64,000 nucleotides of DNA from Subsaximicrobium wynnwilliamsii (lineage in GTDB: Bacteria; Bacteroidota; Bacteroidia; Flavobacteriales; Flavobacteriaceae): contig NZ_VORM01000012.1 of assembly GCF_007997225.1 (NCBI RefSeq), positions 1-64,000 of the forward strand. Direction: 5' to 3'. The notes under the pieces were generated by a model that ran no database searches, was not told the DNA's origin, and was given only the letters and a program-made list of their open reading frames with translations. This document shows positions 1 through 8,848 of this stretch, piece by piece. The first letter of the stretch is position 1; each line of letters opens with the position of its first letter. The translations under genes were made by a program, and so were the position numbers.

Positions 1-2086
1 AAATAGTCTGAAGTAAATTATCGAGTTTCCATAAAACAAGAAGCTGTTGGGGAAAACAACAGCAGCGGCGGTTAGACATAACAATATTGGTATTGCCATT
101 TTTATTGAAGTGTCATGACTACCAACAAATGGCAATGCTATTTTTTCAGCTCTTTAGGCTTACCACCAACAATCTACGACCTGTTACATCAGCGTCATCA
201 GCGTTCAATTTTTTGGAACACAGATGACGCAGATTATGCTGATACCCGCAGATTAAAAGTGGAGTTCTGTTACCATAAAACCGCGCAAATCTGCTAAATC
301 AGCGTTATCAGCGTTCAATATTTTGGAACACAGATGACGCAGATTATGCTGATACCCGCAGATTAAAAAGGAGTTCCGTTATCATAAAACCGCGCAAATC
401 TGTTACATCAGCGTCATCAGCGTTCAATTTTTTGGGACCCAGATGACGCAGATTTTGCTGATACCCGCAGATTAAACGCGGAGTTCTGCTATCATAAAAC
501 CGCGCAGATCTGTAACATCATTGTTATCAGCGTTCAATTTTTTTTGGAACACAGATGACACAGATTATGCTGATACCCGCAGATTAAAACGGGTTTCCGC
601 TATCGTAAAACCACGCAACTCTGTTACATCAGCGTTATCAGCATTCAATTTTTTTTGGAACACAGATGACACAGATGACACAGATGACACAGATTATGCT
701 GATACCCGCAGATTGGAAGCGGAGTTCCGCTACCATAAAACCGCGCAACTCTGTTACATCAGCGTCATCAGCGTTCAATTTTTTGGAACACAGATGACGC
801 AGATTATGCTGATACCCGCAGATTGGAAGCGGAGTTCCGCTACCATAAAACCGCGCAAATCTGTTACATCAGCGTTATCAGCGTTCAATATTTTGGAACA
901 CAGATGACGCAGATTTTTGCTGATACCCTCAGATTAAAAACGGGTTTCCGCTACCATAAAACTGCGCAAATCTGTTAAATCAGCGTCATCAGCGTTCAAT
1001 TTTTTTTGGAACCCAGATGACGCAGCTTTTGCTGATACCCGCAGATTAAAAAGGAGTTCCGCTACCATAAAACCGCGCAAATCTGTTACATCAGCGTTAT
1101 CAGCGTTCAATTTTTTGGAACACAGACGACGCAGATTATGCTGATACCCGCAGATTGAAAGCGGGTTTCCGCTACCATAAAACCGCGCAAATCTGTTACA
1201 TCAGCGTCATCAGCGTTCAATTTTTTTTGGAACCCAGATGACACAGATTTTGCGGATACCCGCAGATTGAAACGGAGTTCCGCTACCATAAAACCGCGCA
1301 AATCTGTTACATCAGCGTTATCAGCGTTCAATATTTTGGAACACAGACGACGCAGATTATGCTGATACCCGCAGATTGAAAGCGGGTTTCCGCTACCATA
1401 AAACCGCGCAAATCTGTTACATCTGTGTCATCAGCGTTCAATTTTTTTTGGAACCCAGATGACACAGATTTTGCGGATACCCGCAGATTGAAACGGAGTT
1501 CCGCTATCATAAAACTGCGTAAATCTGTTAAATCAGCGTTATCAGCGTTCAATATTTTGGAACACAGATGACGCAGATTATGCTGATACCCGCAGATTAA
1601 AAAGGAGTTCCGTTATCATAAAACCGCGCAAATCTGTTACATCAGCGTCATCAGCGTTCAATTTTTTTTGGAACCCAGATGACGCAGATTTTGCTGATAC
1701 CCGCAGATTAAACGCGGAGTTCTGCTATCATAAAACCGCGCAGATCTGTAACATCATTGTTATCAGCGTTCAATTTTTTTTGGAACACAGATGACACAGA
1801 TTATGCTGATACCCGCAGATTAAAACGGAGTTCCGCTATCATAAAACCGCGCAGATCTGTTACATCAGCGTCATCAGCGTTCAATATTTTGGAACACAGA
1901 TGACACAGATTATGCTGATACCCGCAGATTAAATGCGGAGTTACGCTATCGTAGAACAGCACAAATCTGTTACAACCGCGTTATCAGCGTTCAATTTTTT
2001 GGAACACAGATGACGCAGATTTTTGCTGATACCCGCAGATTAAAACGGGTTTCCGCTATCATAAAACCACGCAACTCTGTTACATC

Positions 2087-2119
2087 AGACCTCACAGGTT
2101 TCCAAAACCTGTGAGGTCT
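2087..2119. repeat. long palindrome in array 1, copy 1
   Basis: Arms AGACCTCACAGGTTT and AAACCTGTGAGGTCT are perfect 15-bp inverted complements around a 3-base loop, followed by a T run on the + strand, so it could act as a terminator. It is a REP-like element, related in layout but not identical to the AACCTACAAGGT palindromes of the hem region. Confidence 0.8.
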
Positions 2120-2229
2120 TTTTGTTTTCTACGATCAAGCCAATTGATAAATGGGAAATTGAATGATTTAATAGTTCAAGTGAATCAAATATTGGGCAGT
2201 AAAAGCGTCAGGTTTTCGTAAAACCAGAA

Positions 2230-2254
2230 GATGTTGGTGGAAAACACCAACATC
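2230..2254. repeat. GATGTTGGTG hairpin, array 1 copy
   Basis: Ten-base arms GATGTTGGTG and CACCAACATC surround GAAAA. The same 25-bp hairpin recurs at 2828-2852 and about once per unit in the second array at 25.7-30.3 kb. Confidence 0.75.
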
Positions 2255-2684
2255 GGCGTCGCGAATCAAATAGTCTGAAGTAAATTAACGGGTTATTATA
2301 AAACAAGAAGCTGATGATGGAACATGCCAACATCTGCCGCGGTTGGATCAAACAATATTGGTATTGCCATTTTTATTGAAGTGTGATGTCTACCAGCAGA
2401 TGGCAATGCTATTTTGTTCAGCTCTTTAGGCTTACCACCAACAATCTACGACCTGTTACATCAGCGTTATCAGCGTTCAATTTTTTTGGAACACAGATGA
2501 CGCAGATTTTTTCTGATTCCCGCAGATTGAAAGCGGGTTTCCGCTACCATAAAACCGCTCAGATCTGTTGCATCAGCGTTATCAGCGTTCAATATTTTGG
2601 AACACAGATGACACAGATTATGCTGATACCCGCAGATTAAAAGCAGAGGTACGCTATCTTAAAACAGCACAAATCTGTTACATC

Positions 2685-2717
2685 AGACCTCACAGGTTTC
2701 CAAAACCTGTGAGGTCT
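2685..2717. repeat. long palindrome in array 1, copy 2
   Basis: Identical in sequence to the palindrome at 2087-2119 and followed by the same ~340-bp spacer, showing that the block was duplicated as a whole. Confidence 0.8.
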
Positions 2718-2827
2718 TTTTGGTTTCTACGATCAAGCCAATTGATAAATGGGAAATTGAATGATTAAATAGCTCAAGTGCATTAAATGTTAGGAAGTAA
2801 AAGCGTCAGGTTTTCGTAAAACGAGAA

Positions 2828-2852
2828 GATGTTGGTGGAAAACACCAACATC
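2828..2852. repeat. GATGTTGGTG hairpin, array 1 second copy
   Basis: Same arms and GAAAA loop as at 2230-2254, inside the duplicated block. Confidence 0.75.
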
Positions 2853-3213
2853 GGCGTCGCGAATCAAATAGTCTGAAGTAAATTATCGAGTTTCCATAAA
2901 ACAAAAAGATGTTGGTGGAAAACAACAGCAGCGGCGGTTAGACATAACAATATTGGTATTGCCATTTTTATTGAAGTGTCATGACTACCAACAGTTGGCA
3001 ATGCTATTTTTTCAGCTCTTTAGGCTTACCACCAACAATCTACGACCTGTTACATCAGCGTCATCAGCGTTCAATTTTTTGGAACACAGATGACGCAGAT
3101 TTTGCTGATACCCGCAGATTGGAAGCGGAGTTCCGTTATTATAAAACCGCGCAGATCTGTTACATCAGCGTCATCAGCGTTCAATATTTTGGAACACAGA
3201 TTAAAAACAGCTT

Positions 3214-4182
3214 CTAATAGCCTAGTTTCTTCCGAACGCGCTCCAATACGGCATTGGCCACCAGTTTTGCTTTTTCAGCACCAATGGCCAAGGCTTCGTC
3301 AATTTCATGATGGTTGTTCATAAAATGGGTGTAGCGTTCACGAGGGGTTTCGAATTTGGTCAGGATCAATTCGTATAGCGCTTGCTTAGCGTGGCCATAA
3401 CCGTAGTTTCCGTTTTCGTAATTGGCTTTCATGCTGCCAACTTCAGCTTCCGAAGCCAATAAACTGTAAATCGCAAAGCAATTACAGGTGCTCCAATTTT
3501 TAGCGGCTTCCAAAGGGGTGCTATCGGTTTCGATGGACATGATTTGCTTCCGTAGCTGTTTTTCTGGCAAGAACACGTTGATGTAGTTGCCCTTGCTCTT
3601 ACTCATCTTCGCACCGTCGGTACCAGGGATAAGCATGGTGGATTCTTGAATCTTCCCTTCTGGAATCACAAAAGTATCGCCCATTTTAGCATGGAATCGC
3701 GAGGCCACATCTCGTGTGATTTCTATGTGTTGCATCTGGTCTTTCCCCACCGGAATGATTTCGGCATCATACAGTAAAATATCGGCAGCCATGAGCATGG
3801 GATAGCCAAAAAGTCCGGCATTGACATCTTCCAATCGATCTGACTTGTCTTTGAAACTATGCGCCAAAGTCAAACGTTGAAACGGAAAGAAGCAGCTCAA
3901 ATACCAACTGAGCTCGGTAGTTTGTGGCACATCACTTTGCCTGTAAAACACCGTTTTTTCAATGTCCAACCCAAAAGCCAACCAGGTTGCTGCGGTAGAA
4001 TAGGTGTTTTGCTTAAGCGTATCGGCATCTTTGATTTGGGTCAATGAATGGAGATCGGCAATAAATAAAAACGAGTCGTTCTTATCCGTTTTTGAAATTT
4101 CTATTGCCGGTAAAATTGCCCCCAGGATGTTCCCCAAGTGCGGTGTGCCGGTACTTTGTATGCCTGTTAGTATTCTTGCCAT
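3214..4182 (-). CDS. trpS: tryptophan--tRNA ligase
   Basis: Class I aminoacyl-tRNA synthetase that charges tRNA-Trp in the cytosol. The 322-residue length is normal for bacterial TrpRS. The Rossmann-fold signature PHLGN (residues 14-18, the HIGH equivalent) follows the GIQSTG start, GKDQMQH lies at 146-152, and the second ATP motif KMSKS is at 192-196. The ATG at 4180-4182 is the natural start because the conserved ARILTGIQ begins immediately. The gene stands alone: its 3' end touches repeat array 1 and its leader holds a GC-rich hairpin and a microsatellite tract. No T-box or leader peptide with Trp codons was recognised. Confidence 0.97.
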   Translation of the reverse strand: MARILTGIQSTGTPHLGNILGAILPAIEISKTDKNDSFLFIADLHSLTQIKDADTLKQNTYSTAATWLAFGLDIEKTVFYRQSDVPQTTELSWYLSCFFPFQRLTLAHSFKDKSDRLEDVNAGLFGYPMLMAADILLYDAEIIPVGKDQMQHIEITRDVASRFHAKMGDTFVIPEGKIQESTMLIPGTDGAKMSKSKGNYINVFLPEKQLRKQIMSIETDSTPLEAAKNWSTCNCFAIYSLLASEAEVGSMKANYENGNYGYGHAKQALYELILTKFETPRERYTHFMNNHHEIDEALAIGAEKAKLVANAVLERVRKKLGY

Positions 4183-4188
4183 GTTTAC

Positions 4189-4206
4189 TTCCCGCGCAGG
4201 CGGGAA
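4189..4206 (-). promoter_or_regulatory. GC-rich hairpin just upstream of trpS
   Basis: TTCCCGC and GCGGGAA pair perfectly around GCAG, 7 bases before the trpS ATG. It could sit in the mRNA leader near the ribosome entry site. It also resembles dispersed GC-rich palindromes seen elsewhere in this window (8656-8677, 44074-44090), so it may simply be a repeat; a regulatory role is inference. Confidence 0.35.
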
Positions 4207-4229
4207 TCTTATTTTAATTAAACTATTTT

Positions 4230-4575
4230 TTCAGTCTTCAGTCGCAGTCTCCAGTCTCCAGTCCCAGTCCCAGTCGCAATAGCAGTCCAAGTAAAGTTCT
4301 TGCAATTTCAAGTCAACAAACTCTGCGCCCCTGCGCACAGGCAGGCAGGTCTGCGAGCAAATTCAATTTCAACCTCATCTTCGTCTTCCGTCTTCATCTT
4401 CAACTTCATCTTCAACTTCAACTTCAACTTCATTTTCGTCTCCCGTCTCCCGTCTTCATCTTCATCTTCATCTTCATCTTCAACTTCAACTTCATTTTCG
4501 TCTCCCGTCTTCATCTTCATCTTCATCTTCATCTTCGTCTTCGTCTTCCGTCTTCCGTCTTCCGTCTTCCCAAAT
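4230..4575. repeat. microsatellite-like tract between trpS and plsC
   Basis: A 6-7-bp CAGTCTC/CAGTCC tract (about 4230-4290) is followed by a long pyrimidine-rich run of CTTCAT, CTTCAA and TCTTCG hexamers (about 4370-4575). One strand is nearly all pyrimidine. Open frames here encode only Ser/Phe/Ile or Lys/Glu/Asp low-complexity text and are not genes. Slipped-strand length variation is likely. Confidence 0.8.
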
Positions 4576-4636
4576 CGTCAGCAAAGGTAATTTTTTTGCA
4601 TCAAATGTTGAATTAAAATGAGTAGTTTTGAGCCTT

Positions 4637-5371
4637 ATGAGAGTTTTGAAAATTATTTTTTGGGTCGTGTACCGTATTTGGTTCTACGTTTTGGTTGGCC
4701 TGCCAATTATTGTGCTGCTGCCTTTTTTGATGGTTTCCATCTTAAAGGAATCTTGGTATCCCTTCTTCTTTAAGTTGGCGCGATTGTGGGCCAGGTCCAT
4801 TTTATTTGGGATGGGCTTTCGGGTAAAGATTGAAAGAGACGAGGTTCCAGACCCCAAAAAGAGTTATATGTTCATCGCCAACCACACCTCAATGGCCGAT
4901 ATCATGTTGATGTTGGTCACCGTAAAAAACCCATTTGTGTTTGTGGGGAAGGCAGAGTTGGTTAAAATTCCCTTGTTTGGGTTTTTCTATAAGCGGACTT
5001 GTATTTTGGTAGATCGCAACAATCCGCAGAGTAGGCAAGCGGTGTTCAAGAGGGCACAAAGACGGCTGCATCAAGGGCTTAGCATTTGCATTTTCCCCGA
5101 AGGAGGCGTGCCAGACGAACATGTTGTAATGGATAGTTTCAAGGATGGTGCCTTTAGATTGGCCATCAATCATCAAATCCCAATTGTGCCCATCGCCTTT
5201 GCCGATAATAAAAAACGCTTTTCCTTTACATTTCTAAGCGGAAGTCCGGGGCAAATGCGGGTCAAAATGTTGCCCTTTGTGGCGACTGAAGGCTTGACAA
5301 GCAAAGATGCAAAAACATTGAATCAAAAGCTGCGGGAAACCATATTCCAACAATTGAAGAAATTCCATTAA
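4637..5371 (+). CDS. plsC: 1-acyl-sn-glycerol-3-phosphate acyltransferase
   Basis: Acylates lysophosphatidic acid to phosphatidic acid at the inner membrane. An N-terminal hydrophobic stretch (about residues 8-35) anchors it. The catalytic HX4D motif reads NHTSMAD near residue 83-88 and the phosphate-binding FPEGG block lies near 153-157, both in the usual order and spacing; the total of 244 residues fits the family. The frame is open from a TTG at 4628, but the ATG at 4637 is the more ordinary start. A hairpin follows the stop and separates it from the convergent sigma/anti-sigma pair. Confidence 0.93.
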   Translation: MRVLKIIFWVVYRIWFYVLVGLPIIVLLPFLMVSILKESWYPFFFKLARLWARSILFGMGFRVKIERDEVPDPKKSYMFIANHTSMADIMLMLVTVKNPFVFVGKAELVKIPLFGFFYKRTCILVDRNNPQSRQAVFKRAQRRLHQGLSICIFPEGGVPDEHVVMDSFKDGAFRLAINHQIPIVPIAFADNKKRFSFTFLSGSPGQMRVKMLPFVATEGLTSKDAKTLNQKLRETIFQQLKKFH

Positions 5372-5375
5372 ACCG

Positions 5376-5406
5376 AAAAAGCCGCTCTTGGCACAGAGCA
5401 GCTTTT
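5376..5406 (+). terminator. terminator after plsC
   Basis: Arms AAAAGC-C-GCTCT and AGAGC-A-GCTTTT pair with one mismatch, with A-rich and T-rich flanks, five bases after the plsC stop. It may work in both directions between convergent genes. Confidence 0.6.
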
Positions 5407-5410
5407 CGTC

Positions 5411-5435
5411 GGTACTGCAATAAGATTGCAGTACC
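5411..5435. repeat. perfect inverted repeat between convergent genes
   Basis: GGTACTGCAAT and ATTGCAGTACC are perfect 11-bp arms around AAG. No T run follows on either strand, so it may be a second element of the bidirectional stop or a dispersed palindrome. Confidence 0.55.
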
Positions 5436-5463
5436 ATCTAACCAACTAAAAAAACACTAACAC

Positions 5464-7128
5464 TTAAAACTTAAAACTAAGTCCGGTATAAACACCAATA
5501 AAGAAAGGCTGAAAGTCGCCCGACGTATTGTTAAAGGTGTTTAATTGATATTTGAACGTAGGTTCAAGGTTTACTTTCAATTTTTTGCTAAGCTCATAGT
5601 CCAGGCCAATCCCGAAATTGGCACTATAGCTTAGATCGTTAACATTTGTGGCTTCGCCCATAAGGGTTTGGTTACCATTGGTTTCCACGGAAAAAATTTC
5701 GTTATTGTTTAAAAAAAAGGTGCTAAAACCACCAATAAGATTCAATCCCAGCTTGGTATTCAATACACTGTATTCAATTTCTATGGGCACTTCAATAAAG
5801 CCTAGGTTTTGATCTAGTGACACTTGCTCTTTGCTGAATAAAATATCTGGTGCTGAGGCAAAAGTCACATTTTTGGCGCTTAAAAAACTGTTATTGCTTT
5901 CGGCTGCGTTTAATTCAATGTTTGATAGTGAGGTTTGCGACCTTCCCAAGGTATTGGCGCTGTCAAAAATAAGTACATTGTTGGTTCTGTAGCCCAAATC
6001 GACTTTATTCATCCCAGCCCTGATTTTGAGTTTTTTGTTGATGGCATAACTGCCCTTGATACCATAACTTACATTCACATCGCCCTGCTTGGAGTTGTTC
6101 GCAAATTGGGCATCTAAGCTAGAACCACTGTTGCCTAATGAATTGAAATAAACAGGAGCCACATTTGGTGAAACGCTCCACTTGCTCTGTTGGGCTTCGT
6201 CTTCATCCTCAAGATCTTCAGGGTCATTTGCCAACGCAATGGCGGTTTCTATGGCGTTTTCTTCTTGGTTTTGCAGATTGTCTGTTAGCGTTTCCAAATT
6301 GTTTTTCGCTTCGGGATTAAAGGCTGCAATCCTGATTTTCGAAGCTGTATTTTCCTTTGAAACCAGCGCATTTGATTTTGAATCCTCAGCATCAGAATTT
6401 TCTACAGCTAATTTAGCTTCTGGATTCATTGGCTTTTGAGATTGTGCAATGGCTTCCGTTTGATTTATGGCAGCGCTTTTAAGCCTTGCTTCTTTCTGCG
6501 GAAGGGTTTGCTGCTGTGCTACTGCATTTTCAGATTGACCAGCGCTTTTCTTGGGTTCAGCTTTTTCTTCGGAAGCATTTGCAAGTGCATTTCTAGTGGT
6601 GGATGCCTCCCCATCTTTATTGGAGACCACAGCTGTGCTGCCCTGTGTTTCTTCGGAAGACTGCTGGTTGCCATTTGAAGCTGCTTCCGAAGCATTTTCA
6701 ATAGTTTTGAGGCTGTCGGAATTGGTTTCAGTAGTTGCAACACGCTCTTGGGTTCCGTTTTTTGAAGAGAAATCACTTTGTTCTGAAGGATTTGCGTTTT
6801 GGCTATTGTCCGAATCGTTTTGTGCATTGGCATTCGAAGCATTTCGTCCTTCCGAAGCATTGGTGTCTGTATTGCTTTTGCTATCTACAATGGGGTTGTT
6901 CTTTATAGCGTTATTGTCGTTGTTGAAAACACCTTGGCCTACCGTAAACAACAGTGCCAAAAGGGCTGCAACCCCAGCGATTTTCAACCAGATAGGGATG
7001 ATGCGACGTTTGCGCTTGTCTTTATGCAGTTCTTGTTCGATGTTTTTCCAAATGGCATCATCTGGGGTCACTTCAAAATCTTTGAACTGTTCCTTAAAGA
7101 GCTTGTCTATGTTCTTTTTTTCACTCAT
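5464..7128 (-). CDS. anti-sigma factor with C-terminal outer-membrane beta-barrel-like domain
   Basis: A 554-residue protein with a cytoplasmic N-terminus (about 1-42), one membrane helix (about 45-63), a long Asn/Ser/Glu/Ala-rich linker (about 75-310) and a C-terminal domain (about 320-554) with alternating beta-strand pattern ending in aromatic residues (GVYTGLSFKF), as in small porin/PorT-like barrels. Its start codon shares a base with the stop of the sigma gene upstream (TAATG), so the two are co-translated. This is the usual place for the anti-sigma factor of an ECF sigma. The inferred role is to hold the sigma at the inner membrane; how one chain could have both an inner-membrane helix and a barrel is unclear, although this layout is common in Bacteroidota. 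No enzyme motif is seen. Confidence 0.75.
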   Translation of the reverse strand: MSEKKNIDKLFKEQFKDFEVTPDDAIWKNIEQELHKDKRKRRIIPIWLKIAGVAALLALLFTVGQGVFNNDNNAIKNNPIVDSKSNTDTNASEGRNASNANAQNDSDNSQNANPSEQSDFSSKNGTQERVATTETNSDSLKTIENASEAASNGNQQSSEETQGSTAVVSNKDGEASTTRNALANASEEKAEPKKSAGQSENAVAQQQTLPQKEARLKSAAINQTEAIAQSQKPMNPEAKLAVENSDAEDSKSNALVSKENTASKIRIAAFNPEAKNNLETLTDNLQNQEENAIETAIALANDPEDLEDEDEAQQSKWSVSPNVAPVYFNSLGNSGSSLDAQFANNSKQGDVNVSYGIKGSYAINKKLKIRAGMNKVDLGYRTNNVLIFDSANTLGRSQTSLSNIELNAAESNNSFLSAKNVTFASAPDILFSKEQVSLDQNLGFIEVPIEIEYSVLNTKLGLNLIGGFSTFFLNNNEIFSVETNGNQTLMGEATNVNDLSYSANFGIGLDYELSKKLKVNLEPTFKYQLNTFNNTSGDFQPFFIGVYTGLSFKF

Positions 7129-7670
7129 TATAAACTTTGCGAATTCGACTTCGCTTTGTACTGTTCTATTTTATCTTTTAAAATCGACCTTGCTCGCGCA
7201 AGATTGGATTTTGAGGTGCCAGTGGATATCTCGAGAAGGCTTGCAATCTCTTTGTGGGGATAGTCGTCCATCACATAGAGGTTGAACACCAAACGGTAGC
7301 GATCTGGCAATTCTTGGATGATGCCCAGTAAAAAATCAAGGCTAATGTTGTCATCATCCATCTCAATAGTGACCTCTTCAATTTGGTCTTCATTGACAAT
7401 GTCAAATACACCAACGCTTCTATAGCGTTGCAAGGCGGTATTCACGGTTATGCGCTTGAGCCAGCCCTCAAAGGAGCCTTTGGCCTTAAATTGGTCTATT
7501 TTTTTAAAAATCGTGATAAATGCGTCTTGCAGGTTGTCTTCCGCTTCGGCATAATTACGCGAATACTTCAAGCAAATCGAAAACAGTTTACTCGCATATA
7601 GCTTATATATCTGGCTCTGAGCTTGCGTATCATTTCGCTTACAGTCGTCAATGAGTTGTTTTAAACTCAC
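7128..7670 (-). CDS. ECF-type RNA polymerase sigma factor
   Basis: A 180-residue protein with sigma-70 region 2 (about residues 25-90, with AEDNLQDAFITIFKKI) and region 4 (about 120-175, with the helix-turn-helix PHKEIASLLEISTGTSKSNL), and no region 1 or 3: the ECF layout. It would direct RNA polymerase to a small regulon. It lies directly ahead of, and overlaps by one base with, its likely anti-sigma partner, so they form a two-gene operon. The targets cannot be read from the window. Confidence 0.93.
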   Translation of the reverse strand: MSLKQLIDDCKRNDTQAQSQIYKLYASKLFSICLKYSRNYAEAEDNLQDAFITIFKKIDQFKAKGSFEGWLKRITVNTALQRYRSVGVFDIVNEDQIEEVTIEMDDDNISLDFLLGIIQELPDRYRLVFNLYVMDDYPHKEIASLLEISTGTSKSNLARARSILKDKIEQYKAKSNSQSL

Positions 7671-8070
7671 ATGATTTAGGTATTAATTGATTTCTAATTT
7701 AATTAGTATTGACCGGTATTGCAATCTATATCTTTAATCCTTGTTGTTTGAAAAAGAAACAAGACTGTGAGAACAAAGAACAATCCCGAAAGCTTTCAGG
7801 ATGATTGTATCTAGCTGACAAGCAGTTATAATTTGTATTGAAAATGCCATCTCACTCTCGCTAAAATTATTTCAAAAAAACAAGCTGTCAACTTGATAAG
7901 CTCTTAAACGCCCTGCCTCAAAAGGGTTTATTAGCTTTAATCACATTTAATCGGCCACTAATGATCTTTACTAAAAGTTCTAATCATTAAAAAAATTAGG
8001 CTTGCATAACAAAGCATTAAAAGTGAGTCCTAAATTGCTTACCGGCAGTTTTGCTCTTGATGCTTAACAA
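7671..8070. other. 400-bp gap; sigma upstream region
   Basis: No gene is seen. It holds the upstream region of the sigma operon and a near-perfect 16-bp palindrome at 7785-7800 (CCCGAAAGCTTTCAGG), which looks like a dispersed element. No clear terminator for the lipoprotein gene, which ends at 8071, was found. Confidence 0.5.
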
Positions 8071-8481
8071 CTATTCTACCACGGGAACTTCAACAATATA
8101 ATAGGTGTCGTCGCCACTCTCATCTGTGCCTTGATAAAATCGGAACACATAAGGGTCTGTGCGTGTGACCTCAAAGTTAAAGGAAACTTCTACTTCCTCA
8201 TCTTCGAGTTCCTCACAATTTTGTTCGGTATAAACGTTATTGATTATGGCAACGGTGCGTTCGTTTTCATTTATCTCATAATAAAAGTTGTGGAACACAT
8301 GGCAGCTTGAAGGCCTAAAATAGGTCATTGATATCTCGTAAATGCCTCCAAACTCGAATTCCTCAGGAATAGTCACGCTCTCAATAGGCAAAATTTCTTG
8401 GTAAAAATTTGGAGTATCATCGTCTAAACTACAGGCGAATAAGGACATTGAAAGTACAACTAATAAAAAAATCTTTTTCAT
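8071..8481 (-). CDS. hypothetical lipoprotein
   Basis: A 136-residue protein that starts with a lipoprotein signal (MKKIFLLVVLSMSLFAC; lipobox LFAC, Cys17), followed by an acidic SLDDDTPN spacer that fits export to the outer membrane in Bacteroidota. The remainder is rich in Glu, Tyr and Phe with beta-strand character and has two further cysteines, which could pair. I do not recognise the family. It is monocistronic: recA upstream has its own terminator. The 13-base word TGACGCAACCTTT lies about 50 bases upstream on its strand and is shared with the sequence before the orphan terminator at 10181. Confidence 0.75.
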   Translation of the reverse strand: MKKIFLLVVLSMSLFACSLDDDTPNFYQEILPIESVTIPEEFEFGGIYEISMTYFRPSSCHVFHNFYYEINENERTVAIINNVYTEQNCEELEDEEVEVSFNFEVTRTDPYVFRFYQGTDESGDDTYYIVEVPVVE

Positions 8482-8550
8482 GTAATACTATTAAATAGGT
8501 TTTGTATCATTTATTAGATGCAATAGCTTTACAAAGGTTGCGTCAAAAAC

Positions 8551-8581
8551 AAAAAAAATCCCAGAAGAGGGATTTTTTTTT
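8551..8581 (-). terminator. recA terminator
   Basis: ATCCC and GGGAT pair around AGAAGA and are flanked by A8 and T9 runs, giving an extended A-T stem and a U tract on either strand. Downstream of recA on the minus strand. Confidence 0.75.
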
Positions 8582-8612
8582 GCTTTAGATCATTAATGTC
8601 CGATAAATGAAA

Positions 8613-8672
8613 ATCAGATGGGCCTAATTATCAAATGTTTACGAATCAAGTCTTATGCCTGCCTGCCGGACA
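8613..8672. repeat. dispersed 60-bp repeat, copy 1
   Basis: Matches the reverse complement of 44074-44133 at about 58 of 60 positions and contains the GC-rich palindrome word GCCTGCCTGCCGGACAGGC. The two copies lie 35 kb apart in opposite orientation. Confidence 0.75.
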
Positions 8673-8766
8673 GGCAGGTCTTATGTCTTGAAGCGCAGCG
8701 GTCTTAAGTCTTTTTCGGACAACATTGATTTAGAAATATAAAAATACCCTGGTTGGAAAAAAGAAT

Positions 8767-8803
8767 CCTACGTCTTACGTCCTACATCCTACGTCCTACG
8801 TCC
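8767..8803. repeat. heptanucleotide tandem repeat (CCTACGT)n
   Basis: Five 7-bp units (CCTACGT with single-base variants CTTACGT and CCTACAT) in the recA 3' region. Confidence 0.85.
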
Positions 8804-8848
8804 CTTTCAAAAAGAGGTGTATGTTTTCTTTCTCAGAAATAGAACCTG

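Larger units (their letters stand above)
1..3203. repeat. ~110-bp intergenic tandem repeat array (array 1)
   Basis: From about 181 to 2086 a unit of 109-112 bp repeats about 17 times; the word GATACCCGCAGATT or a close variant recurs at 241, 351, 460, 572, 701, 811, 922, 1034, 1143, 1255, 1364, 1476, 1585, 1696, 1808, 1918 and 2028. Spacing differences come mainly from the length of a T run, and the 129-bp unit before 701 carries two extra copies of a 9-bp word (ACAGATGAC). Two further blocks (2087-2684 and 2685-3203) each begin with a long palindrome, then about 340 bp of shared spacer, then one or two units; the window start (1-180) is the tail of such a block. The units contain stops or degenerate in all frames and the short open frames do not resemble proteins. 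The last unit ends 11 bp from the trpS stop. No spacers of unique sequence separate the units, so this is not a CRISPR. Confidence 0.9.

Noticed and set aside
521-907. 128-codon open frame in array 1
   Set aside because: Encodes a translated repeat (FWNTDDTDYADTRRL); low complexity and repeated, no sign of a real protein.
4300-4590. Ser/Phe-rich and Lys/Glu-rich open frames over the CTTCAT microsatellite
   Set aside because: Both strands are open only because of the hexamer repeat.
6551-7285. 244-codon frame antisense to the anti-sigma gene
   Set aside because: Mirror of a Ser/Ala/Glu-rich coding region; the minus-strand gene has the clear domain order.
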